A DNA stretch of 64,000 nucleotides from Ktedonospora formicarum (GTDB lineage Bacteria > Chloroflexota > Ktedonobacteria > Ktedonobacterales > Ktedonobacteraceae), in contig NZ_BNJF01000001.1 of NCBI RefSeq assembly GCF_016587355.1, positions 2,988,501-3,052,500 of the forward strand, in the 5' to 3' direction. How positions within the stretch are numbered: position 1 is the first letter of the stretch; each line of letters starts with the position of its first letter. The notes below the pieces were generated by a model. That model did not search any database. It was given only the letters and a program-made list of their open reading frames with translations, and had not been told where the DNA came from. Positions 37,680-46,332 of the stretch are shown here, piece after piece. A program made the translations under genes and the position numbers.

Positions 37680-39716
37680 ATGGCTCTCCCAATCGGTACA
37701 ATACTCGATGGTAAATTTAAGGTTGCGCAGATCCTTGGCGAAGGTGGTATGGGAACCGTCTATAAGGTCGAGCAGCTTGGGACAAATCCTCCTTACTATT
37801 ATGCAGTGAAAGAACTACTCATCAGTTCCAACACCAGCGAGGAAGAGCGTAATCAATCCATTGAGCGCTTTAACAAGGAGATTGCGCTGCTACGTAGCCT
37901 GAAGCATCCGCGTATTGCGGCCTTGATGCTACCATTTCAGGACCGTGGGAACTACTACTTCGCCATGGAATTTGTGCCGGGTCGCAGCCTGGAGAAGATT
38001 CTTGAGGATAGTAAAGGGCCGCTACCAGAGGAACAGACCATCAAGTGGATGATGCAGGTTTGTGAGGCGTTGAGCTATATTCATTCGCGAAATCCACCCA
38101 TCATCTTGCGCGATCTCAAGCCGGGCAACATTATGATTACGCCTGATAATGAGGTCCAACTTATTGACTTTGGAATCGCGCGTCGTTTTGACCCCAACAA
38201 GCGGACTAATACAGAGAATCTTGGCACAATCTCATACGCATCCCCAGAGCATCTGGGCTCGATCACAGCCCCAGGACAACGCCGCTCCGCGCACAACCCT
38301 GGTCGACCAGTGCAGACTGATGCGCGGGCCGATGTCTATTCATTGGGTGCGACGCTCTATCACTTGCTGACAAACTACGAGCCTGATCCAATTCAGACAC
38401 CTGCTCCCGGTAGCGTTCTGGCAAAGAATCCCAAACTTTTAACCCGTGAGGTGAATGGTAAGCGTATCTGCCCTGTTGAGCAGGTTATTATCAAGGCTAT
38501 GCAACAGGAGCGTGAGCAGCGCTTTCAGAGCGCGGACGCGATGCGCAACGCCTTGCTCTCCTGCCTACCCGCTGAGGTGCAAGCGCGGGTAGCCTCACCA
38601 ACTGTACAGATACCAGCGATGTCGCCTGCTGCGACTGTTGTGGTGAAAGCGCAACCATCCCTCTCCGCACCGGCATCCGGGCCTGTCTGTCCCCGCTGTG
38701 GTTTTCAGAATCGTCCAGGGGCCAAGTTCTGTAAACGTGATGGCTATCAACTGGTGCAGGGAGCTGTGCCTCCACCTCAGACACGGACACATCAACCAAT
38801 TCAGGCGCGACCAGCTCGCCAGCCGCTTCAGGCTCGCTCCTCCTCTATTCTCGCGCGTCCAGTGACCAACAGTCGGGGTATCCAGGCTCGCCCGGTTTCA
38901 CCCTCCAATGGAGCCACTGCCACGCGTGACCCGATGATACCCTATCGGGCAGGTCTGCAATACTTAAATAGTAAGAACTATGCCGAGGCGGTTAACCAGT
39001 TCAAAATTTCACAGGCACAAGGTGGACCAGTCTATGATATCCTGTATAGCCTTGGGCGTGCCTATCGTCAGTATGGCCTCTCAGTACGTGGCATCGATCA
39101 GAAGCTTTCGCAAGAGAATATGAAGTATGCCGCTGAACAGTTCGAAGAAGCTCTGCGCCATAATAGTTCAGCGTTCAATGCTCACTTCCAGTTAGGCATG
39201 TGCTACCGTGATCTGGAACTGCTCACCCAGGCCGTGCAATCTTTCAAGAAAGCGCTCTCGCTGGCTCCAGATGATGCGGCTGTCTATTACCAACTAGGTT
39301 TGACCTCTCTAGAGCAGGGATCATATCGTGACGCAGAGTCCTACCTGCGTGAGGGTATGCGTCTCAGCCCTGAACATGTGCTGATGATGGTTACGCTTGG
39401 CAGGCTGTATTCCGAAACTCGGCGCGTACCAGAGGCGATTGAGGTCTTGAGGCGTGCCGTCAAGGCGGAGCCGGAATCCTGGGATGCCTGGTATCAACTT
39501 GGGCGCGCCCATATGCGTATGAAAGAGTGGAAGTATGCTGTCAGTGCTCTGGAGCGTGCTCGCCAGACTGGCTCTCAATCGCCTCTCATTTATAGTTCAC
39601 TGGCGAACTGTTACCTCAAGTTGAATAGAAAGGCTGAGGCCCGCCAGATGGTTGATGAGACACTCAAACGTGATCGCAACAATACCGAAGCCTTGCGACT
39701 AGTAAAACAGCTTTAA
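37680..39716 (+). CDS. Ser/Thr protein kinase with zinc ribbon and TPR repeats
   Basis: 678 residues. The kinase domain (about 10-290) has the P loop GEGGMGTVYK, the ATP Lys in YAVKELL (K44), the catalytic loop LRDLKPGN (D145, with Leu in place of the His of HRD) and DFG (D163). It is followed by a zinc-ribbon-like CPRCGFQNRPGAKFCKRDG whose fourth Cys is Asp, a basic RPARQPLQARSS linker, and about six TPR units (425-678) for protein contacts. No membrane segment is present, unlike PknB. The next gene starts 12 bases later, so the two are surely co-transcribed. Confidence 0.93.
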   Translation: MALPIGTILDGKFKVAQILGEGGMGTVYKVEQLGTNPPYYYAVKELLISSNTSEEERNQSIERFNKEIALLRSLKHPRIAALMLPFQDRGNYYFAMEFVPGRSLEKILEDSKGPLPEEQTIKWMMQVCEALSYIHSRNPPIILRDLKPGNIMITPDNEVQLIDFGIARRFDPNKRTNTENLGTISYASPEHLGSITAPGQRRSAHNPGRPVQTDARADVYSLGATLYHLLTNYEPDPIQTPAPGSVLAKNPKLLTREVNGKRICPVEQVIIKAMQQEREQRFQSADAMRNALLSCLPAEVQARVASPTVQIPAMSPAATVVVKAQPSLSAPASGPVCPRCGFQNRPGAKFCKRDGYQLVQGAVPPPQTRTHQPIQARPARQPLQARSSSILARPVTNSRGIQARPVSPSNGATATRDPMIPYRAGLQYLNSKNYAEAVNQFKISQAQGGPVYDILYSLGRAYRQYGLSVRGIDQKLSQENMKYAAEQFEEALRHNSSAFNAHFQLGMCYRDLELLTQAVQSFKKALSLAPDDAAVYYQLGLTSLEQGSYRDAESYLREGMRLSPEHVLMMVTLGRLYSETRRVPEAIEVLRRAVKAEPESWDAWYQLGRAHMRMKEWKYAVSALERARQTGSQSPLIYSSLANCYLKLNRKAEARQMVDETLKRDRNNTEALRLVKQL

Positions 39717-39728
39717 AAGGAGGGCAGA

Positions 39729-41675
39729 ATGCTCTGTCCGTCATGTCATACACCCAATCGCGCCAATGCCAAATTCTGTAAGGGTTGTGGGCAGGTTTTG
39801 CCAGCCGAGCAGGCTCAAGAGATTGCGCCCTCTGAGGCTGTCCAGCCTGCACCCAACACTGCGCCCGCTGAGCCTGTAGCGGAGGCATCTCACCCAGCTA
39901 TGCCTGTGGAGGAATTGGATGAGACGCTCGCTTCCAGCGAAGAGGACGACAAGGTGATTGAGGTAGTCGTGTCAGAGCCTGCCCCCCAGGAGCAGGAGGA
40001 AGACCTCAGCCAGGCACCGACGCAAATACTCTCACCAGATAAAATGGTGCAATACCAGACACGCCGCTGGCAGCAAGAATTGGAACGTCAACCTCACGTT
40101 GGGGGAGCGGACATCTCCGATATACCAACTATGCTGATTACACCAGCACCCAAGGAAGCGAGCGCGAACGAAACATCCGAGATATTAACTGATATCTCAG
40201 TACAGGATATCTCTGAGGCACCTACCATCTTGATGGATATCTCTGAGAGCCCCTCCGTCCCTCGCGCACTTGCGGAAGATTATAGTACTGTTCCCATTCT
40301 TCCCACTGCCACTGGCGGCGAGGCTACTACAGATCAGGATAATAATGAATTGGAGGCGCAGGCGCCAAGCGCTACACCCTCCACTGGAAATGCAGAGGTT
40401 GTAATGGAGCAGGTGACACCACCTTATGAGGATCGTCCAACTGAGCAGGAACCACAGAGTATTCCTGCCCCCCCACCGCCTGAGCAGGAAACTCCACAGA
40501 GCAATAACGAAGAGATTTCCCAAGAGAGCAATACGGCACTGGTGGCAGGTACGCTTTTGAATGAGCGGTATGAGATTACCGAACTGCTTGCGGAAGACCA
40601 GCAGAGTCGTCTCTACAAGGCTGTGGACCGTCAAGGTTATAAGCGCTGCTGGAACTGTGGCTCAACCGATAACCTGAAAGATGATGAGTTTTGCATTAGC
40701 TGCGGCGCGGAATTACTGAATGCTACCTATAATGTGCGTGAGTATCTTGCCTCTACGGAGGAGCAGGTTGATACCCCCTCTGGGTCTGGTTCATCACTTG
40801 ATACTTTCACCGCAAATGGACATACCTATGTTATCGAGCAGCAGCAAAGCTTGCAAGCATCATTCCCAACTGGCGTACATGTGCTAGCCGCCTGCGATTC
40901 AGACGCGGGCAATATGCGTCGTGGCGAGCCTAACGAGGATAGTACGCTCGTATTGCAGTTGCAGCGCGTCCATGAATCTCTCTCGGCTCCGCTGGGCCTC
41001 TATATCGTCGCTGATGGAATGGGTGGTCACGATCAAGGCCAGCTCGCCAGCCGGATTGCTATCCGTACAATCAGTGATTTCATCACGCGCGAGCTCTTGT
41101 TGCCCTCACTCACGACAGATGATGCTACTCAGGAGCCCCAGCAACGTGATGAGAATGATTTGGTTGAGTTACTGCATAACGCGGTAGAGAACGCTAATGC
41201 CAGCATTTGCCAGGTGAATGAGGCCAAGCAGAGTGATATGGGTTGCACCATCACTGGTTTTATGCTGGTAGGGGATTTTGCGTATATTCTCAATGTAGGG
41301 GATAGTCGCACTTATCTTCTGCGTGACAGCAAACTCTACAAACTCACGACTGATCACTCGCTTGTGGGGCAGTTGGTCGCTGGTGGCATCATTGAGCCAG
41401 ACGAGGTATATACCCATCCTCAGCGTAATCAGATCTTCCGTAGCCTGGGCGATAAGCTCAACGTACAGATCGATATTATCAAGCAGCAGGTACATCCAGG
41501 TGATGTCTTGCTGAGCTGTTCGGATGGTCTCTGGGAAATGGTGCGCGACCCACAGATTGAAGAGATCTTAAATAATGCACCCGATCCACAGATCGCTTGT
41601 TCACACTTGATTGAGACCGCCAACATTAACGGGGGCGAAGATAATGTAAGCGCTGTCACGGTGTTTGTGCGTTAA
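39729..41675 (+). CDS. Zinc ribbon / degenerate kinase N-lobe / PP2C fusion protein
   Basis: 648 residues with an unusual order. Residues 1-22 are a zinc ribbon (CPSCHTPNRANAKFCKGC). Residues 25-270 are acidic and Pro-rich, with repeats of ISEAPTILMDIS type. At about 274-303 GTLLNERYEITELLAEDQQS plus RLYKAVD copies the start of a Ser/Thr kinase domain, but with the P-loop glycines lost and the rest absent. A second ribbon (CWNC...CISC) lies at about 307-334. PP2C fills 384-648: NEDS, VADGMGGHD, GCTITGF, NVGDSRTYLL, SDGLWEMV and GGEDNVSAV. The phosphatase should be active and the kinase part cannot be. It probably acts on the kinase encoded immediately upstream. Confidence 0.9.
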   Translation: MLCPSCHTPNRANAKFCKGCGQVLPAEQAQEIAPSEAVQPAPNTAPAEPVAEASHPAMPVEELDETLASSEEDDKVIEVVVSEPAPQEQEEDLSQAPTQILSPDKMVQYQTRRWQQELERQPHVGGADISDIPTMLITPAPKEASANETSEILTDISVQDISEAPTILMDISESPSVPRALAEDYSTVPILPTATGGEATTDQDNNELEAQAPSATPSTGNAEVVMEQVTPPYEDRPTEQEPQSIPAPPPPEQETPQSNNEEISQESNTALVAGTLLNERYEITELLAEDQQSRLYKAVDRQGYKRCWNCGSTDNLKDDEFCISCGAELLNATYNVREYLASTEEQVDTPSGSGSSLDTFTANGHTYVIEQQQSLQASFPTGVHVLAACDSDAGNMRRGEPNEDSTLVLQLQRVHESLSAPLGLYIVADGMGGHDQGQLASRIAIRTISDFITRELLLPSLTTDDATQEPQQRDENDLVELLHNAVENANASICQVNEAKQSDMGCTITGFMLVGDFAYILNVGDSRTYLLRDSKLYKLTTDHSLVGQLVAGGIIEPDEVYTHPQRNQIFRSLGDKLNVQIDIIKQQVHPGDVLLSCSDGLWEMVRDPQIEEILNNAPDPQIACSHLIETANINGGEDNVSAVTVFVR

Positions 41676-41823
41676 TGCCTCGAAGCTTTTATGCTTACCA
41701 GGGATGCTGCCACTGCGCTTTCTTTAGAGGTCGTAAAGCCCGTTATTGTGGTTAGCGCTGCATGATCTGGTTTGCGAGTGGGGAGCAAGAGGATTCATGC
41801 CGATACGCTCGAGAAGCGTGTTA

Positions 41824-41832
41824 TGATATACT
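41824..41832 (+). promoter_or_regulatory. Extended -10 element before the VWA gene
   Basis: TGATATACT, 34 bases before the ATG; the -35 is weak. It would give the VWA gene its own start. Confidence 0.4.
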
Positions 41833-41866
41833 ATGGACCAGCCGAAGGCGAAAGGAGCTGATAGAT

Positions 41867-43105
41867 ATGCCCGGAGAGGTATCACTAACATCGCAAGTAG
41901 GGAAAGAATATATGCCCGTCACTGGCGGAAGCCAGCTTGCTTATGTCCTGTTCGAGACACAACCCTCGGATGTCATGGCTCAGGTGCGTATGCCCCTCAA
42001 TTTCTCATTGGTCATCGACCATTCAGGCTCGATGAAAGGGGCCAAGCTACGCAATGTAAAAGAAGCTGTCAAACTTGTTATTGATCGCCTGGAGCCTACC
42101 GATTACATTTCAGTCATCATTTTTGATGATACAGCACAAGTCATCATTCCATCCATGCCAGCCAATGATCCAGTGGGGATGAAGGCCGCGATTGACCGCA
42201 TTCAAGATGCGGGTGGCACAACAATGTCATTAGGTATGATCCAGAGCCTGGGCGAACTCCGCCGCTGGAATATTCCGAATGCCGTGAGCCGCATGATTTT
42301 GTTGACCGATGGCGTCACCTATGGCGATACCGACCGTTGCCGCCAGCTGGCACGTGATGCCGCCGCCGCTGGAATTTCCATTTATCCCTTGGGTATTGGT
42401 GCCGACTGGGATGAGAATCTGCTAGATGACGTTGGGCAACTGAGCGGTGGCATGCCAGCGGAGTTTATTCGTTCTCCAAATGATGCCATGAACATCTTTG
42501 AGCAGCAGGTACAGAGCGCGGTCGCCGTTGCTGTGCGAAACGCTGTGCTAACGCTTAATCTTCCTGCGGGCGTCTCACCACGCAAGGCCGTGAAAGTCCT
42601 GCCACTCATTCGCGATATTGATGCTTCTGCGCTCTCTGACCGCCGTGTTGTTGTGCCGTTAGGAGATCTGGAGAGGGATACCCCGCAGGCAGTCCTGGTT
42701 GAGCTAATGCTTGACCCTCGCCCGGCTGGTCTCTTCCGTATCGCTCAGGCTGAGCTTTCATACGATGTGCCGATCACCAATGTTATTGGCGAGCGTATAC
42801 GTCAGAATATCACTGTGAGCTTCTCTAATGATGCCAACCAGACATCTCAGGTAAACGCGCTCGTCATGAACTATGCCGAGAAGGCTAATGCCAATCGTCT
42901 GGTGACCCGTGTGCTGGACGAGTATAAGCGCACTGGCAAGGCCACAACGAAACTTGCTCCCAATGTGACCCGTGTGCTTGATCAGGAGACTCAATCAGCC
43001 CTCGAACAATTAAGTCAGGGCCAGTCAATCTCGCAGGAGCAGGTTAAATCGATTGGTAATAAGACCCGTAAACTTACTCAGCGCCTCGATGACTTGCTCC
43101 CGTAA
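41867..43105 (+). CDS. von Willebrand factor A (VWA) domain protein
   Basis: 412 residues from the ATG at 41867, which has AAAGGAG nine bases upstream; the frame continues upstream to 41762 without support. The MIDAS metal site is intact: DHSGSM (residues 51-56), the Thr in AGGTTMS and LLTDGVTYG. After the VWA domain come a beta-rich part and a helical tail (QSISQEQVKSIGNKTRKLTQRL). There is no signal peptide, so it is a cytosolic adaptor. With kinase, phosphatases and FHA as neighbours, a role in assembling phosphorylated complexes is plausible. Confidence 0.9.
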   Translation: MPGEVSLTSQVGKEYMPVTGGSQLAYVLFETQPSDVMAQVRMPLNFSLVIDHSGSMKGAKLRNVKEAVKLVIDRLEPTDYISVIIFDDTAQVIIPSMPANDPVGMKAAIDRIQDAGGTTMSLGMIQSLGELRRWNIPNAVSRMILLTDGVTYGDTDRCRQLARDAAAAGISIYPLGIGADWDENLLDDVGQLSGGMPAEFIRSPNDAMNIFEQQVQSAVAVAVRNAVLTLNLPAGVSPRKAVKVLPLIRDIDASALSDRRVVVPLGDLERDTPQAVLVELMLDPRPAGLFRIAQAELSYDVPITNVIGERIRQNITVSFSNDANQTSQVNALVMNYAEKANANRLVTRVLDEYKRTGKATTKLAPNVTRVLDQETQSALEQLSQGQSISQEQVKSIGNKTRKLTQRLDDLLP

Positions 43106-43174
43106 GCATTGGCATCGTACGCAGTTTTTTTCGCGCAGATGCGTACCTCCAAAGGTCACATATGCCTGAATCTT

Positions 43175-43298
43175 ACGAAACCTGAGCGCGGTTGCTCTTA
43201 CGAATCCTAATGCCGCCTGGACGGCGGCTAACGCAGGCGCGCTCAGGTATTCGAACGAAGAGTTCGCGCTAGCCACGAAAGTGGCGTTGGTTTTGTAT
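43175..43298. repeat. Dispersed intergenic repeat, composite locus at 43.2 kb
   Basis: A full forward copy CGAATCCTAATGCCGCC ... GGCGGCTAACGC ... GCGCTCAGGTATTCG (43201-43254). It is flanked on the left by an inverted right end (CGAAACCTGAGCGCGGTTG) and on the right by an inverted left half (GCGCTAGCC ... GGCGTTGGTTTTGTATGAG). Confidence 0.7.
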
Positions 43299-43362
43299 GA
43301 GACCTTAACCTTACAACAGATATGCCGATACACACATAGAGAAGAGGAAGGACAGAACAACA

Positions 43363-44013
43363 ATGTCAGTACAATGTTCTCTTGGTCATGAAAATCCAGA
43401 TGGGTCTGCTTTCTGCGATGAATGCGGAGAACCGCTGAGCAGCGCGCAGCCCAGCGCTCCCGCAGCAACCGCGACGGCTCCAGCTCCCGCGCCGGTAGAT
43501 ACCTCTGCTGGAACGCAGGTGTGTGCTGCCTGTGGTGCGACTAATCCGGCTGGGGAAGCCTTTTGTTCGAGCTGTGGTGCCAGCCTTCAGGGAACCCCCG
43601 CTCCTGTTCAGACACCGCCGTCGGCGCCATCTGAGCCTCCTCAGCCAGCGCCTGCCGCGCCATCTGAACCAGCTGCCGCGCCTCAAGGGCTTCAAGCCCG
43701 CTTGATTGTGGAAGCCGACAATCAGGAGTTTGACTTGAGTGGCAAAGATAATGTCACCGTTGGCCGCGAGGACGCCGTGAGCAATATCTATCCTGATGTT
43801 GATCTCACTGCACATGGCGGAGAAGAGGGTGGAGTCTCGCGCTTGCACGCTCACATCTTCGTTGAGAACGGTCAGTATATGGTCGAAGATGAGAACAGCA
43901 CCAACTTTACGTTCTTGAATCGCCAACGCCTGGCTGCGAAAACGCCAACACCTCTTCATGACAACGACGAGCTACGTTTTGGGCGTGTCTTGCTGCGTTT
44001 CAAGAACTCTTAA
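43363..44013 (+). CDS. Double zinc ribbon protein with C-terminal FHA domain
   Basis: 216 residues. Two ribbons at the N-terminus (CSLGHENPDGSAFCDECG, where the first pair is C and H, and CAACGATNPAGEAFCSSCG) are separated by Pro/Ala-rich linkers from an FHA domain (about 110-216) with VGRED, GGVSRLHAHIFV and the Asn/Thr region DENSTNFTFLN. FHA domains bind phosphothreonine, so this is the natural reader for the kinase of this cluster. The same ribbon-linker style occurs in the kinase and in the PP2C fusion. It is the last gene before the rpmH promoter. Confidence 0.92.
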   Translation: MSVQCSLGHENPDGSAFCDECGEPLSSAQPSAPAATATAPAPAPVDTSAGTQVCAACGATNPAGEAFCSSCGASLQGTPAPVQTPPSAPSEPPQPAPAAPSEPAAAPQGLQARLIVEADNQEFDLSGKDNVTVGREDAVSNIYPDVDLTAHGGEEGGVSRLHAHIFVENGQYMVEDENSTNFTFLNRQRLAAKTPTPLHDNDELRFGRVLLRFKNS

Positions 44014-44073
44014 AGGCTTGTCTCAATTCCCTATTTATGGGATGCGCCGTAGTTTCACTCTCGGCGCAGAGAA

Positions 44074-44102
44074 TTGACAGCATACATAATACTCGCTATA
44101 AT
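44074..44102 (+). promoter_or_regulatory. Consensus promoter of the rpmH operon
   Basis: TTGACA, 17-bp spacer, TATAAT: a perfect sigma-70 type match, with a leader of about 135 bases before rpmH. No DnaA boxes are seen in the upstream 230 bases. Confidence 0.85.
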
Positions 44103-44243
44103 CTACGGGATATTGAAAGTGGAGGTTCAGGAACCCGATCCTTTCAGAGAGGATAAGCTTGCCTTCGTGTAAGCCTGGACCTGGCCAGATTCGGCCCCCC
44201 TTTTAGAGTGCAGATTCTGGCGAGTCTCCACGACGGAGGTTTT

Positions 44244-44378
44244 ATGAAACGTACTTGGCAACCCAAGCGCATCCCGCGTAAGCGCGAACATGGTTTTCTG
44301 AAACGCATGTTTACCCGTAATGGGCGCCGCGTCCTCAAAGCTCGTCGAGCTAAAGGTCGCTGGAGCCTGACGGTTTAA
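44244..44378 (+). CDS. rpmH: 50S ribosomal protein L34
   Basis: 44 residues, very basic, with the complete family sequence: [38 protein letters not shown] and an RWSLTV end. A GGAGG SD is five bases before the ATG. L34 binds 23S rRNA in the large subunit. It is the first gene of the rpmH-rnpA-yidD-yidC-jag cluster. In most bacteria dnaA lies divergently upstream; here a zinc-ribbon/FHA gene takes that place. Confidence 0.96.
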   Translation: MKRTWQPKRIPRKREHGFLKRMFTRNGRRVLKARRAKGRWSLTV

Positions 44379-44401
44379 CTCTAGCTAGTAGGATAGCCTG
44401 A

Positions 44402-44845
44402 ATGGCCCTTCCTCGTGCTGGACGCTTACGCAAAAATGGTGATTTTCAGCGGGTTAGGCAGCGGAGGCAAAGCGTTTCGTCTCGGCTGCTTATACTCGCT
44501 TGGTCGCCCTGTGGCGACTCAACTCTGGCTATTAGCCGGGTGGGCTTTGTGGTGAGCAAACGCATCGCCAAAAATGCGACCACCCGTAACTATATTAAAC
44601 GCTTGCTCTCCGAGGCAGTCAGGTCACTCGGACATGAGATCCCTCAGGGTCTCGATCTTGTCTTGAGTGCGCGTCCTCAAATTGTGAGCACTGACTCTCG
44701 CACGGGCAAACGCTTTGTCGTTACCGATCTTTCTACGTTGAAACAGGATATTCGTCTCTTGCTTCGTAGAGCGCATCTCTTGGTCACTGCTTCAGCGGTG
44801 AGCGATACAAGTTTTCATGAGCATCCCAAAGGTTCCCAGCTGTGA
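44402..44845 (+). CDS. rnpA: Ribonuclease P protein component
   Basis: 147 residues, basic. Binds RNase P RNA and helps process the 5' ends of tRNA precursors. The family motif KRIAKNATTRNYIKRLLSEAVR (in two parts: RN and KRLL) and the N-terminal LPRAGRLRKNGDFQRV are clear. The C-terminus is about 30 residues longer than usual (LVTASAVSDTSFHEHPKG). The stop overlaps the GTG of yidD by four bases (GTGA). Confidence 0.95.
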   Translation: MALPRAGRLRKNGDFQRVRQRRQSVSSRLLILAWSPCGDSTLAISRVGFVVSKRIAKNATTRNYIKRLLSEAVRSLGHEIPQGLDLVLSARPQIVSTDSRTGKRFVVTDLSTLKQDIRLLLRRAHLLVTASAVSDTSFHEHPKGSQL

Positions 44846-45072
44846 AATACATTGCACTTGGCTTGATTCGCTTGTATCAACGCACGTTGTCGGTTGTCAT
44901 GCCTCCATCGTGCCGCTTTACACCCTCGTGTTCCCATTATGGATATGAGGCAATTGAACGTTTCGGCTTCTTCCGTGGAGGATGGCTGACCATAAAGCGC
45001 ATCGGACGCTGTCAACCTTTTTATCACGGTGATCCCTACGATCCCGTTCCAGAAGTCTGGCCGGTTAAGTAG
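44842..45072 (+). CDS. yidD: Membrane protein insertion efficiency factor
   Basis: 76 residues with GTG start overlapping the rnpA stop. The family core is LIRLYQRTLS, PPSCRFTPSCSHYGYEAIERFG and RIGRCQPFYHGDPYDPVP with its three conserved cysteines. YidD assists YidC in inserting proteins into the membrane, and its gene sits between rnpA and yidC in most bacteria, as here. Confidence 0.96.
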   Translation: MKYIALGLIRLYQRTLSVVMPPSCRFTPSCSHYGYEAIERFGFFRGGWLTIKRIGRCQPFYHGDPYDPVPEVWPVK

Positions 45073-45098
45073 GGGGAGAGGAACGCAGGAGTAAACTC

Positions 45099-46151
45099 GT
45101 GTTTGAGGCTATCGGTCATCTTTTTAACATAATCTTTTCGTTCCCCATCGTCAATGCCCTGGTGGTGCTCTACCGCCTCTTCGGCGACTTTGGCCTGGCT
45201 ATCATTGTCCTTACCGTCCTTATCAAGCTCATCTTATTCCCTCTGACTCTGACGCAGTTGCGTTCCTCCAAGGCGATGCAGGTGCTTCAGCCAAAGATCG
45301 CTGAAATCAAGAAGAAGCATCCGGGCGACCTTCAATCGCAGTCGCTGGCTATGAACCAGCTCTATAAAGAGCATGGCGTGAGGCCTATGGCGGGTTGTCT
45401 GCCCATGGTGATTCAGCTTCCCGTGCTCTGGGGCCTCTACTATGCCGTCGGCGCGATTCTGCGCGATCCCAAGCTAAATGTTATTAATAGCGAACTGTAT
45501 CCTTTCATTACGCCATTTAAGCAACTTCCCAATATTGACCTGAACTGGTTCACGTTCATCAATCCCGCCTGGCATATTTCGTTGGGGCAGCCTGATCCAA
45601 CGCACATCCTGCCAATCCTGGCTGGCCTTGCGACCTTCGTCTCCCTGCGCATGGCTCAGCCTCGTAATGCCCAGGCGAACAAAGATAAATCCAAGAGCAC
45701 ACCTGATCCCATGGTCCAATCAATGCAGACCATGCAGTATGTAATGCCATTTGTGACCATCTTTATTGGTTGGAGCTTCCCGGCTGGCCTGGCATTATAT
45801 TGGACCGTTTCTTCGGTCTTCCAGGCCGTTCAGCAGTACTTCGTCACTGGTTGGGGTGCCCTGCTCACTACACCTAAATTTTCTACTGAGCCAAAAGTTG
45901 CTCCCGCTGTAGTTGAGGGATCGCTATCCAGTGAGACTTCCAGTAAGAAGCAGCGTGAAAAGGATCTATTGCGCCGCTCCAACATTGAGTCAACCGATGC
46001 ATCCAAGGAGACAGAGAGCGCTCGCGGCCCAGTTGCCAGTCAGATGCGCTCTTCCAATGGTTCCGCAAATCAGAATTCGCAGCGTCGACGCTCACGCAAT
46101 AATAGCGCTTCTGCTCGCCGCCGTGGTAGCGCTCAACGTTCGCGAGGCTAA
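45099..46151 (+). CDS. yidC: Membrane protein insertase YidC/Oxa1 family
   Basis: 350 residues with GTG start and AGGAG nine bases before it. This is the short Gram-positive-like form without the large periplasmic domain. The hydrophobic core has FGLAIIVLTVLIKLILFPLT, carrying the conserved Arg-binding groove region, then KKHPGDLQSQSLAMNQLYKEHG, the Oxa1 signature GCLPMVIQLPVLWGLYYAV and FPAGLALYWTVSSVFQAVQQ. The C-terminal 80 residues are Ser/Arg-rich and positively charged, as in forms that contact ribosomes directly. Confidence 0.94.
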   Translation: MFEAIGHLFNIIFSFPIVNALVVLYRLFGDFGLAIIVLTVLIKLILFPLTLTQLRSSKAMQVLQPKIAEIKKKHPGDLQSQSLAMNQLYKEHGVRPMAGCLPMVIQLPVLWGLYYAVGAILRDPKLNVINSELYPFITPFKQLPNIDLNWFTFINPAWHISLGQPDPTHILPILAGLATFVSLRMAQPRNAQANKDKSKSTPDPMVQSMQTMQYVMPFVTIFIGWSFPAGLALYWTVSSVFQAVQQYFVTGWGALLTTPKFSTEPKVAPAVVEGSLSSETSSKKQREKDLLRRSNIESTDASKETESARGPVASQMRSSNGSANQNSQRRRSRNNSASARRRGSAQRSRG

Positions 46152-46159
46152 GATCTTAT

Positions 46160-46214
46160 GCGAAAACTAGCCCGTTTCTCGGGCGCGCGGTTAGCGCTCA
46201 GGTTTTCGAATAGG
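46160..46214 (+). repeat. Dispersed intergenic repeat, locus at 46.2 kb
   Basis: CGAAAACTAGCCCG-TTTCT-CGGGCGCGCGGTTAGCGCTCAGG-TTTTCGAATAGG. CGAAAAC and the TTTTCG end form terminal inverted repeats. It lies between yidC and jag. Confidence 0.7.
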
Positions 46215-46332
46215 TAGTTAAGCTTGATTGATTGCAGCCTACCTCCTACTGCTCTGGATTGCACAGTGGGGTAGGTTGTAATCTTTACTTATAAAGTTTA
46301 TTTCTGACGTTATTTAGGGAGGCAAGGAAACT

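Noticed and set aside
44014-44243. Replication origin upstream of rpmH
   Set aside because: No TTATNCACA-type DnaA boxes, no AT-rich unwinding element and no dnaA.
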